NCBI GenBank assembly: GCA_965219915.1
Contig: OZ244794.1
Coordinates: forward strand, 2,790,001 to 2,854,000
DNA: 64,000 nt
Direction of reading: 5' to 3'
Origin: Bin80 sp965219915
Lineage (GTDB): Bacteria; Bacteroidota; Rhodothermia; Rhodothermales; Bin80
Position 1 is the first letter of the stretch, and every line of letters starts with the position of its first letter. The notes under the pieces were generated by a model. That model did no database searches and was not told the origin of the DNA. It saw nothing but the letters and a program-made list of their open reading frames with translations. The position numbers and the translations under genes are program-made. This document shows, piece after piece, positions 1 to 8,011 of this stretch.

Positions 1-592
1 CCCAGGCACCCACAGTTGCGTCGTCAAGGGTTTCTGAAATGTATTTGAAGTTGACACCGAAGTGCAGCTGCTCTGTCACCCTGCGGGCATAGCTGATTCC
101 CACGGCAAGGTCCTGAGCGGTAACGGTACCAAGATCCGTTAGCACCTCCGAGCGTCCGGTAGGAATGCCATCCAGTAGGATCGGCCTGTTTTCAGTACGC
201 GGCATGTCGCCGTAGTCCAAAAACAGCAGGTTTACACCGATGACGCCGATGCCCTCAAAGTGGCGGGCGACAGCCGCGCTGTAGTAGTTGATGTCGGCAA
301 TCCAGCGCACGTTTGAGAGACCGACATTGAGATTGGTCACATCCACCAGCGAGGCAGGATTAGTGAGCGACGATGCCGCATCGCCCCGCCCCAATGATGA
401 GATGACTCCGCCCATAGCAGCCTGGCGTGCGTTGGTCGGCAGTTTAAGGAACTGAAATCCCGACTGCCCTACGCGGTTGAAGTCTGTGGGAGGAAGCCCG
501 GCACCAGGGTCCGGGGTGAATTGACCATACGCGGGCGTCAGACTGGCGGTCAGGAAAGCCGAGCAGGCCAAAAGGAAAGTCAGTCGTTTCAT
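1..592 (-). CDS. PorV/PorQ-family outer-membrane protein (3' end outside window)
   Basis: The reading frame starts with ATG at 592 and runs off the left edge, giving about 197 codons. It begins with a signal peptide (MKRLTFLLACSAFLTAS, cleavage likely after AYG at about residue 23). The text that follows is typical of the PorV/PorQ (UPF0164) family: a TDFNRVGQSGFQFLKLP stretch, then NARQAAMGG, SNPAS-like and VGLSNVRWIADINYYSAAV segments, resembling FadL-like beta-barrel strands. In T9SS bacteria PorV shuttles cargo to the attachment complex, but many paralogues have unknown roles. It follows the T9SS-sorted protein on the same strand after 41 bp, so the two may be co-transcribed and functionally linked. 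The C-terminus is not visible, so subfamily assignment is tentative. Confidence 0.8.
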   Translation of the reverse strand, partial: MKRLTFLLACSAFLTASLTPAYGQFTPDPGAGLPPTDFNRVGQSGFQFLKLPTNARQAAMGGVISSLGRGDAASSLTNPASLVDVTNLNVGLSNVRWIADINYYSAAVARHFEGIGVIGVNLLFLDYGDMPRTENRPILLDGIPTGRSEVLTDLGTVTAQDLAVGISYARRVTEQLHFGVNFKYISETLDDATVGAW

Positions 593-633
593 GAGTTTTC
601 TCGGTAAGTGGGTGCGGGCAGGATTATTTCCCA

Positions 634-2610
634 TCATTTGACGATCATGAACTTGCCTATGCTTGACTCTCCTTCATGTCCTTGCACATGCGATTCGATA
701 TGGTAGATATAAACACCCGGTTGGACATTCTGGAAGAAACGCGTCAGCAGGTAATCCCCGTGCATTGCCGAGCCCCAGGCCTCTTCTCCGAAGCCATCGT
801 TGTGCTCAATGGTGCGCACCAGTTCACCGGCCACCGTGAAAATGCGGATGGTGCATTGGCCCGGGATATTCAGAAAGCTGATTCGTTTCTCCTCGGATGG
901 ATCAGACAGGCCGCTGACCTGCCGAAACGGATTCGGAATCACGAGCACCTCGGACAGATCATTGCTTGGTGCGGGTTTGGCCGCCAGAGCGTGGAACGTG
1001 TAGGCGGTGAATCCGCTTTCATTGCCATCCGAATCGTAAGAAGTTACCCAATGACGGTACGGAATTCCTGGTTCGGCAGAAAGGCGGAAGGTCACCTTTC
1101 CCCCGGCGGTAAGCCCCTCGGCTTCGGCGCGTGTCAGGTCAGCGGCTTCGATCCATGGCCCTTCAATCCTTGACTCAGACCGGTATACTTTGTATCCGGC
1201 AAAGTCATTGGTGCCCGTGATGGGATCACGGTAGTTGGGAGGCACCGCCGTCCAGGTAAGCTCAAATCCCTGCGTTCCCAGTTCTGTGTCAACGAAGAGT
1301 TCAACCTGCAATTCGTCGTCATTGCTGGCAAACGGAGCATCGCCGACCGTTGGAGGTGGAAACGCTGAGATGCCCTCATTCCAGTTGCCTGTCCGTCTGA
1401 ACCCGTCTACAATATCCAGCGCCGCCTGCCAATTCGCCTTCAGATTGGCCAGTCCCTGCGACAGATAGTTTTGGGTGGCATTGAGTCCCCCCAACTCACT
1501 GACATTGCGGTCCATTTCGCCGAGCGCAACGACACGAATGAGCTCAACTGACTCCCCCGGCGCAATGTCATAGGGTCCGATCGCCAGGTTGAACGACGGT
1601 ACACGTTCATACAGGTTTCCATCTAAGGTGCCGCCATCCGAATTAGCGTCCCGCCAGCTCATGCGGGCCTGCTGCGCCGTCATGCGGGCAAAGACGTACG
1701 TCGGATCCATGTTGGTCGGCTGCCAGAATTCTTCATCAGGTGCACCGGGGTTCTCATTCAGGATGCGGTGAAAAATGCCTTGGTAGACTGTCGTCTCACC
1801 ATGCTTGTTGGGCGTGACATAGACAATGTTGTCCGTAAAGAGTTGCGGAGAGTACAGGCGGCGGTCAATCGAATTCTGAATTGTGATATTGCCCGGATCA
1901 CCGCGGTCACCGGTCTGATCGCCAGGGGAAATATCATAGGCCACCGGCGCCTGGTTCGGCGGCATTGAGGTGTCGTCGTAGAACACGAAATTACCCTGTT
2001 CCATACGAAAATTGCCGAACCCCGGATCCCACAGGTATTCGTCGTCAAAGGTCACGCTGTACGGAATGCCCAGGCTGATATTGATGCCGTAGGCCACGCT
2101 GTAGTACCAGTTGGTGACTTGGGCACTGCTCTCGTTGGTGATCACTTCCCGCTGGATAATAAAGTCGTCATATTTCGGCAGGCTCCATACCATGCGCTTG
2201 CGCGAAACTGTCAGGGGAATGACCGGGAGTTCAGACCCGGATGGGTCCACAGACGTGACGGTCTCGAACGAGTATTCTTCTGCCTCAGTCAGGCTTTCTG
2301 TGAAATTGTAGTTCTTTACCAGCGTGTGATTGACGATGTTGAAGCCGGGAAAGCCAGCGGTTATCTGCTGCGTGCCATCCACATCGCCCGCCCAGTAGCT
2401 TAAGGTATTGAACCAGTTGGATGGCGCTTCAAAATAGCCGGGATACGAGGCCAGCCAGATCGGCGGATGAGGCACCGATTCACTAATGACCGTCCAAAAT
2501 TTACCCCGCGTAAAGGTGTGATTCGTGCTGCTTTGGCCGTTGACCGCCGTGCAGGGCAGAACCACCATCAGGACCGCGATCAGGGTGCTGTGAATTGTAT
2601 GAGATTTCAT
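634..2610 (-). CDS. Secreted protein with Fn3-like region and T9SS C-terminal sorting domain
   Basis: 658 aa. A signal peptide covers about residues 1-25 (ends TAVNGQ). The middle 400 residues have no family I can name. A fibronectin-III-like stretch lies near residues 440-555 (FELTWTAVPPNYRDP, then YKVYRSESRIEGPW). The last 90 residues form a FlgD-like Ig/T9SS type-A sorting domain: VIPNPFR, then TIRIFTVAGELVRTIEH, then GVYIYHIES and a terminal GKFMIVK. This predicts export through the Sec pathway and then the type IX system to the cell surface. The gene lies 50 bp downstream of the TonB receptor and 41 bp upstream of the PorV-like gene, all on the same strand, so a surface nutrient-binding or degradative role is plausible. 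No catalytic motif is recognised. Confidence 0.8.
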   Translation of the reverse strand: MKSHTIHSTLIAVLMVVLPCTAVNGQSSTNHTFTRGKFWTVISESVPHPPIWLASYPGYFEAPSNWFNTLSYWAGDVDGTQQITAGFPGFNIVNHTLVKNYNFTESLTEAEEYSFETVTSVDPSGSELPVIPLTVSRKRMVWSLPKYDDFIIQREVITNESSAQVTNWYYSVAYGINISLGIPYSVTFDDEYLWDPGFGNFRMEQGNFVFYDDTSMPPNQAPVAYDISPGDQTGDRGDPGNITIQNSIDRRLYSPQLFTDNIVYVTPNKHGETTVYQGIFHRILNENPGAPDEEFWQPTNMDPTYVFARMTAQQARMSWRDANSDGGTLDGNLYERVPSFNLAIGPYDIAPGESVELIRVVALGEMDRNVSELGGLNATQNYLSQGLANLKANWQAALDIVDGFRRTGNWNEGISAFPPPTVGDAPFASNDDELQVELFVDTELGTQGFELTWTAVPPNYRDPITGTNDFAGYKVYRSESRIEGPWIEAADLTRAEAEGLTAGGKVTFRLSAEPGIPYRHWVTSYDSDGNESGFTAYTFHALAAKPAPSNDLSEVLVIPNPFRQVSGLSDPSEEKRISFLNIPGQCTIRIFTVAGELVRTIEHNDGFGEEAWGSAMHGDYLLTRFFQNVQPGVYIYHIESHVQGHEGESSIGKFMIVK

Positions 2611-2660
2611 CTGTTCAGACTCCTCCAGTTTATTGGTTGACTAAATGATTCCGGGCGCCC

Positions 2661-5600
2661 CTAGAAGGTCACCTGGAGTCCGAAATAAACCTGCCTTGGC
2701 AGGAGACCTTGGTTGTACCAGTCCCATTCGCTTTCCTCGCCCGTGGTCGGATTGACCGGCAGTGTTCCCTCTTCATGATAGGTCTCCAGCGCACCGCCGG
2801 TCAGGAAGTTTAGCCGCTTGGAATTGAACACATTGTGGACATCAATGCTGAATTCCATCTCTGCAACACCAGGCATATGAATCGCTTTGGAAAGGCGCAG
2901 ATTGGTATTGCGGTGCGGCTTCCAGCGCCGGTTGTTTGGTTCGGTGGAGAAATCTCCCGGAGAGTGGTAGGTATAGCGGTGCCCACTTGCCCATACGTAG
3001 TAGGCATTGAGGCGCCAGTCGCCCAGCGGATGAAAGAAGCCGAGTGCCGGCCCAAATTCCGATGGCGAGAAGAGGTCCACGATCACCTTCACACTTGTGG
3101 AAGGATTCCAGGTGTCGTTGTTTGTGCCCGACAGACCCTTATCGCCTAGGCTCACGCCGTGCAGCGTATTGGGCCGAACCGGGTTGCCCTCCTCATCTGT
3201 GATGAAGACCTGCCGGAAGCCGTACTGCCCGGAGCGCACGAATGACCTATTGAAAATGATTCGTGCACGGGCGTGCTCTAAAAGCAGCGAGTGCAGGGAC
3301 ACCTCCAGGCCGCGTACATCCACATACCCCCCGTTGGAGGTGACGCGGCTACGACCACCGCCCGGCGCAAACCCTAATGGGTTCGCCGCATCAAAGTGCA
3401 CTTCCGTGGTTACCGCCCCACCGACACCGAAGAGGTTATCGCCGATATTGTTGGGCGACTGCCGTACACCCAGCGAGGTCAGGTTCTTTCCATCCCGGTA
3501 ATAAACCGTGACATCCAGATTTGCTATTCCCGGAATGTGTTGGTCAAACCCGAGCTCGTATTGGATGATCTTTTCAAAACTGAGGTCTGGATTGCCCGTG
3601 TTGGTGTTCGGGTGATAGAACACAAACGTGTAACTCGTCGTGTCCGGCGAGGCATGCGGAGCACCGGCGGACGAGCCAAAGACGTGAAAAATGGTGGGTC
3701 CGCCACCAATAAGCTGCCAGGCCGGACGCTGGTTGAAGTGCCCATAGGAAAAATGGAGCACAGTATTTTCGGTGATCGGGTGAGAAATACCGAATCGTGG
3801 TGAGAGGACGGCCTTGGTTTCAGTATCCACGCCGTGCTCTTCATCAGAATACGTGACTATTTCGTCGGGCGGTACGCCGACCATGTTGGTGATCAATGCA
3901 GGATCGAATATAGACGGGGCCACTTTCGTGTTGGCATTGAACGCATCAAGGCGCAGTCCAGCATTGATCACCATGCCATTGACCTCAATTTTTCCTTGCG
4001 CGTACGCGGCGGCGTCCCAGGGATTGAAGTCGGGGCGGGTCGCATGGTTGGAGTAAACGGCACCGGGCATGGCGCCTGCCTTGAACCGCTTGGAGACGTA
4101 CTGCGGCGAATACATCGCCCCAGTCTTAACCTGGAAAAAACGGTTGATCTGATTGGTGTAAGCGGCCTTGAACAACCAGGCATCTGCCTCCGCGGTGAGC
4201 TGAAAAATGCCGGGGTGTCCCCGGTGAAAAATCGGCGGCAGCAGAAATAGCGGATTGCCGGGAATCATGGTCTCGTCCCATTGCGTTCCGAATTCCTCGG
4301 AGTTTGGATCGTACGTGTCGCTGGCTTCCAGCTGCCTGAAGTTGTTGCGGTCCAGGTCCATTGATGTGTAGCTCGCCTGGACATCCAGGAACGAAGCAGG
4401 ATTGAATACGTGGGTCCATTTCAGCTGCCCGCTCTTGAGTCGCATATACTCCGGAGGTGAGGGCAACTGAAAAATGTGCGATGTACCGTACGGCCAATAC
4501 TTGAAGGTGGAGAAGCCCGAATAGTAGAACGGCGCCGGTCCCCAGAGCCCGGCAATAAACGAGTCTTCACTGGACCAATAGCTCAGCCGGGGACCCTCGG
4601 TATTGTTGAATCCCTGAACCAGCCCCGAAAATTCCAGTCGGTTGCTGCGGGAGAGCTGATAGTCAAACTTCCCCTGATAATTCCAGTCTGTGGAATAGGT
4701 CAAATAGGCTGGGAATTCCGGAGCATCCTTGAGATACTTTCCAGACAGCAAGAAGCCGAGTTTGTCGGTGATCGGCCCGTAGATGGTAGCTTCGGTTTCC
4801 CAGGTTGCACGCTCGGCGTACCGCTGCATTCGTCTGGATGGTTCACCGAAAAGATCTCCGGAAATAAAGTTCATCCAAGCATCCAGTCGTTCCTGGGGAG
4901 TTCTGTTGACCCACTCGCCTCCGCCGGTATTCTCCGTCCAGTAATCCAGGGTCGCCATGGTTGCCCATTCGTAATTCTCCCGGCTGTAGATATTTCGGCC
5001 CCAGTGGTACTTGCCAGCAGGACGCAGACGCGCCCGAACCGTACCTTGTATGCGATCCATGGCCGACTTGGTGACGATGTTGATGATGGCCCCCATCGCA
5101 CGGCCATATTCCGCATTCCAGCCTCCGGTGAGCACTTCAAGCTCAGATATGGCCGTGGTATTGACACTGGTCAGATTGCCGCCGGAAACATTATCCCGCA
5201 GGCTGAGTCCGTCCATGTAGTAATTGTCCTCCAGACCGAAGCCGCCGCGAATGCCTCCGTTAATGTTGGTGGCTGCCTGCGTTTCGATAGCCTCCAAGAC
5301 TGTATTCGCCCAGCTGTTGGCCAATTCTTCGCCACTCATGCGCTCCTTGCTGCCGGTCAGGTCGACCTCCACGGGCGGACGCTCGGCAGTTACCACGAGT
5401 TCGTCGGTCTCGAGGACCGCCTCGGTCAGTTCGAAGTCCACCGGCGTTGTCTGATCTATGAACACCCGGGCGTCCGTCTTCGTGACAGTCACAAATCCAA
5501 CGAAAGACGCCTGAACGCTATTTAGGCCGGGTGGCACCCGCAGTATGAAATAGTTGCCATCTACATCGGTGGCTGTCCCCAGGCCCGTCCCGACCACAAT

Positions 5601-5741
5601 GACGTTAACCCCCGGCAAGGGCTCGCCTGTGCTGGCATCGGTTACTGTTCCTGCAATTTTGCCCGTTTGGGACTGGGCCAGTGCCACACCCGGACAGGCC
5701 ATGAGCAGGGCGATAAGGAGGGTAGATAGTCGAGTAGGCAT
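2661..5741 (-). CDS. TonB-dependent receptor with N-terminal carboxypeptidase-regulatory-like domain
   Basis: 1026 aa, the usual size for such receptors. The signal peptide ends VALAQ at about residue 23. A CarboxypepD_reg-like domain follows at about 28-108 (IAGTVTDASTGEPLPGVNV, TDVDGNYFILRVP, ASFVGF), then a plug domain at about 125-235 (VLTGGWNAEYGRAMGAIINIV), then the 22-strand barrel ending in an aromatic-terminated strand (YFGLQVTF). It imports an unknown ligand across the outer membrane using TonB energy. It lacks the SusC-specific signature and has no SusD partner next to it. The signal peptide and 5' leader are nearly identical to those of the SusC gene at 11,161, although the bodies differ. 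A sigma70-like promoter lies at 5880-5908. Confidence 0.93.
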   Translation of the reverse strand: MPTRLSTLLIALLMACPGVALAQSQTGKIAGTVTDASTGEPLPGVNVIVVGTGLGTATDVDGNYFILRVPPGLNSVQASFVGFVTVTKTDARVFIDQTTPVDFELTEAVLETDELVVTAERPPVEVDLTGSKERMSGEELANSWANTVLEAIETQAATNINGGIRGGFGLEDNYYMDGLSLRDNVSGGNLTSVNTTAISELEVLTGGWNAEYGRAMGAIINIVTKSAMDRIQGTVRARLRPAGKYHWGRNIYSRENYEWATMATLDYWTENTGGGEWVNRTPQERLDAWMNFISGDLFGEPSRRMQRYAERATWETEATIYGPITDKLGFLLSGKYLKDAPEFPAYLTYSTDWNYQGKFDYQLSRSNRLEFSGLVQGFNNTEGPRLSYWSSEDSFIAGLWGPAPFYYSGFSTFKYWPYGTSHIFQLPSPPEYMRLKSGQLKWTHVFNPASFLDVQASYTSMDLDRNNFRQLEASDTYDPNSEEFGTQWDETMIPGNPLFLLPPIFHRGHPGIFQLTAEADAWLFKAAYTNQINRFFQVKTGAMYSPQYVSKRFKAGAMPGAVYSNHATRPDFNPWDAAAYAQGKIEVNGMVINAGLRLDAFNANTKVAPSIFDPALITNMVGVPPDEIVTYSDEEHGVDTETKAVLSPRFGISHPITENTVLHFSYGHFNQRPAWQLIGGGPTIFHVFGSSAGAPHASPDTTSYTFVFYHPNTNTGNPDLSFEKIIQYELGFDQHIPGIANLDVTVYYRDGKNLTSLGVRQSPNNIGDNLFGVGGAVTTEVHFDAANPLGFAPGGGRSRVTSNGGYVDVRGLEVSLHSLLLEHARARIIFNRSFVRSGQYGFRQVFITDEEGNPVRPNTLHGVSLGDKGLSGTNNDTWNPSTSVKVIVDLFSPSEFGPALGFFHPLGDWRLNAYYVWASGHRYTYHSPGDFSTEPNNRRWKPHRNTNLRLSKAIHMPGVAEMEFSIDVHNVFNSKRLNFLTGGALETYHEEGTLPVNPTTGEESEWDWYNQGLLPRQVYFGLQVTF

Positions 5742-5879
5742 GATTCACCTTGTTCTGCTGACAGAATTATCCGTAAGGGAGCACGAGGCGCCCGGATAAG
5801 TCTGCGCAGCAGATACCTACTTCATCTTTAAGCCTTACCACTACCCTGCCACCGCCGAATTTCCCGAGCCGCCCGTAGC

Positions 5880-5908
5880 ATGATAAACACTTTTCTTATA
5901 ATTGTCAA
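5880..5908 (-). promoter_or_regulatory. Sigma70-like promoter for the TonB receptor gene
   Basis: Read on the minus strand there is an exact TTGACA (-35, plus-strand 5903-5908), a 17-bp spacer and TATCAT (-10, 5880-5885; one mismatch to TATAAT). It lies about 140 bp upstream of the receptor ATG at 5741, which leaves a long 5' leader. Bacteroidetes proper usually use a different -7/-33 consensus, so a canonical box here would fit a lineage with a more conventional primary sigma factor. Assigned from sequence only. Confidence 0.5.
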
Positions 5909-5971
5909 GTAGTATCTGAAAGAATCTCCCGTGCAAAAAATGTAGTCGAAATCACGAAATAATTGCGTGTT

Positions 5972-5989
5972 TGTCCCAGGGTCAGGACA
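5972..5989. promoter_or_regulatory. Inverted repeat TGTCC-N8-GGACA (copy 1 of 2)
   Basis: A 5-bp inverted repeat with an 8-bp spacer lies about 65 bp upstream of the predicted -35 box of the TonB receptor gene. The same arms and the same spacer length recur at 14,615-14,632 upstream of the GH116 gene. About 70 bp of flanking sequence also align (AAGGGAT about 15-25 bp beyond the second arm in both). The shared position upstream of two transcription units of one locus suggests a regulator-binding site. No regulator gene is in view. Confidence 0.45.
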
Positions 5990-6078
5990 GAGTTGAACGA
6001 TGGACAAGGGATCTAATTAGTGGGTGAATCAGCGCATCTGATTTGAGGACACTTTGCCGGTTCAGCGGACTCCGCCCC

Positions 6079-6400
6079 TCAAAAGCTGCGCAGCACAAAT
6101 TGCTTACACTCAACGGGACCAATAGCCGGGTACAATTCAACTGCCATGTGCACGCCACCGCCTATAAGCGTTACGTTGCCGTGCTGGTGACACTTAGATC
6201 TTGAGTGGTAACCCTGCCGTGGACTGAAGTCCACGCGCACTTCAGCGGTAGAGAACTGAGCACTCGTGCAAGCCAAGAGCACCGCCCAAGCGTCAACGCA
6301 TATCGGTGGCCATACTCGCCAGCTCCCCAATCTGGATCGCTGGCTGCGATCCACTGACTCAATAAACCAGAATCTTCTTTAACAACAACCAGACACTCCG
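6079..6400 (-). pseudogene. Decayed 3' fragment of a GH116-type glucosidase gene
   Basis: On the minus strand, two frames joined by a frameshift match the C-terminal ~75 residues of the intact GH116 protein encoded at 11,851-14,436. One frame has GAGEYGHRYA, against GEYGHRYSRA in the intact gene. The other has AWAVLLACTSAQFS, against AWAGLLAYTGFQYS, and then GNVTLIGGG and MAVELYPAIGPVE, against GSVTIAGGG and MSVELHPANGPIE. The fragment has no start and lies just downstream of susD. It is best read as the end of a lost second GH116 copy, which would have made the locus GH116-susC-susD-GH116. The upstream limit (about 6360-6430) is uncertain. Confidence 0.75.
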
Positions 6401-6449
6401 TTATCCAGGAACCTAGATCGTTGCATCTCAAAATTCACAGCGCGTCTGG

Positions 6450-8000
6450 CTAATGTCCGGGGTTTTGCGTTACCACGCCACCGGAAATATCAATTTCCAA
6501 TTGCGGAATCGGATACACAAGACGTTCCGGCGTTAAGCTGAAGCTTGTCGGCCCATTGTAATTGGTGATCCTCTGGAACGTGGTTTGCTGGGCCCCCAGT
6601 TGCGCGTTCATTATTGCGATAGTCTGCGCCTCCGGAAGTCTGACCAGATCAAACCAACGGTGCATTTCAAAGGCAAACTCCAGCCTACGCTCCTTCATCA
6701 GCTTTTCCATAAAGCTGCCGGGCGTGTCGGGGCCAATATCCGCAAGACCCGCACGGCTTCGTACCTCGTTTATAAGGGCGTAGGCCTCGCCACCTTCTCC
6801 CAGCGACTCTGCAAGCGACAACAGCACATCGGCATGGCGCAACAGGACAAGATTTACGTCAGCTCCGTCCGACTCCGCACTCGTATCTATGAACTTGGTG
6901 ATATATCCCCCGGGCTCACGGCCCTCGACAGTGCCAAACGTGTACGGAATCCGCAGATCATTCGGATCATCAAAGGCATCAATCAAATCCTGAGTGACAA
7001 ACGGGAAGAGGATCTCACGTGTTGAGCCTCCAGCAACAATGCCCAGTTCGACCGCAACACTCTGAGGAATAAAGTGCTGGCGGAACAATCCCGTCTGATT
7101 CGCCGGGTTAAAACTGACTTCAAAAATGGACTCAGCCGAATTGTCATTGCCGGGACTATGGATCATCCCGTAGTCGCTAAGGAGCGAATACCTGCTGACT
7201 ACCTGACGTAGAGCGGCTGTGGCAGCCCCCGCATTTCCCCGCTGCAATTCTACTTTTCCAAGCAACGTCAGAGCGGCTGAGTTGGTAGCCCTGCCGACTT
7301 CATGGCCGGAACTGCCATCGTAGGTTTCGGGAAGCACGGCGGCAGCCTCCGTCAGATCTCGTACTATCTGATCGTAGACCTCGGCCTCCGAGGACCGCGC
7401 CATGGCAGTTTCCTCAAAATCTTCCGTAGGGGTTACCCTCAGCGGTGTGCCTCCCCAGAGATTGACCATATGGTAGTAAGTGAACGCGCGTACGAATTTG
7501 GCCTCTCCCACAATGCGCGCAATCAGTGCTGCATCTCCGTCGGCATCGGGGCCTCGGACGATGACCGTGTTGGCTAGATTAATGCAGTTGTACATCGCGG
7601 CCCACGTGATATCCAACAGCAGATTACCCGGTACCTCCGCAAATATGTCTATCTCGACACGCTCCGCTTGGTCCGTATGGTCCAAGCCGGTATTATCTGA
7701 TCTTCCCTCAATAATGTTGTAAATAGTCCCGCTCCCGTAGATGGATCTCTGCGCGGCGTACACGCCGTTCATCCCGATCAGGAGCTCCTGATCCGTTGAG
7801 AAAAATGACGGAGCATCAATCCGGTCAACGGGTTCCACATCTAGGAAACTGTCACACGATAACCCAGCTAGCGAAGACAGCAGCACAAACATCACGACCC
7901 TAAACCCACTTGCCGTGAAGCATTGCCAGTAGTTTTTCCGTAAGGGAGCACCTCCGTCCGCGGGCCCCGATAGCAATTTTTCGTTGTTCGACGATTTCAT
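6450..8000 (-). CDS. SusD/RagB-family glycan-binding lipoprotein
   Basis: 516 aa from ATG at 8000; a longer frame opens at 8042, but that would overlap susC, so the start 11 bp after the susC stop is preferred. A hydrophobic segment (VVMFVLLSSLAGLSC) precedes SFLDVEP, the usual SusD mature start. An unusually long hydrophilic stretch of about 35 residues precedes that segment, so an internal Met (MFVLLSS) may be the real start. SusD hallmarks are FSTDQELLIGMNGVYAAQ near the N-terminus, TPR-like helices, and the C-terminal LMKERRLEFAFEMHRWFDLVR signature, ending LVYPIPQLEID. It caps the SusC channel and binds oligosaccharide at the cell surface. It pairs with the upstream susC gene. Confidence 0.92.
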   Translation of the reverse strand: MKSSNNEKLLSGPADGGAPLRKNYWQCFTASGFRVVMFVLLSSLAGLSCDSFLDVEPVDRIDAPSFFSTDQELLIGMNGVYAAQRSIYGSGTIYNIIEGRSDNTGLDHTDQAERVEIDIFAEVPGNLLLDITWAAMYNCINLANTVIVRGPDADGDAALIARIVGEAKFVRAFTYYHMVNLWGGTPLRVTPTEDFEETAMARSSEAEVYDQIVRDLTEAAAVLPETYDGSSGHEVGRATNSAALTLLGKVELQRGNAGAATAALRQVVSRYSLLSDYGMIHSPGNDNSAESIFEVSFNPANQTGLFRQHFIPQSVAVELGIVAGGSTREILFPFVTQDLIDAFDDPNDLRIPYTFGTVEGREPGGYITKFIDTSAESDGADVNLVLLRHADVLLSLAESLGEGGEAYALINEVRSRAGLADIGPDTPGSFMEKLMKERRLEFAFEMHRWFDLVRLPEAQTIAIMNAQLGAQQTTFQRITNYNGPTSFSLTPERLVYPIPQLEIDISGGVVTQNPGH

Positions 8001-8011
8001 TGTTCTAGGGA

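Noticed and set aside
4476..5525. A 349-codon plus-strand frame opposite the TonB receptor gene
   Set aside because: It has no protein family features, no operon context, and lies wholly antisense to a well-supported 1026-aa receptor; it reflects codon bias of that gene.
5769..7950. A 15-bp identical string (TCCGTAAGGGAGCAC) near 5770 and near 7938
   Set aside because: In a 64-kb window one or two 15-bp matches are expected by chance, and the surroundings do not align.
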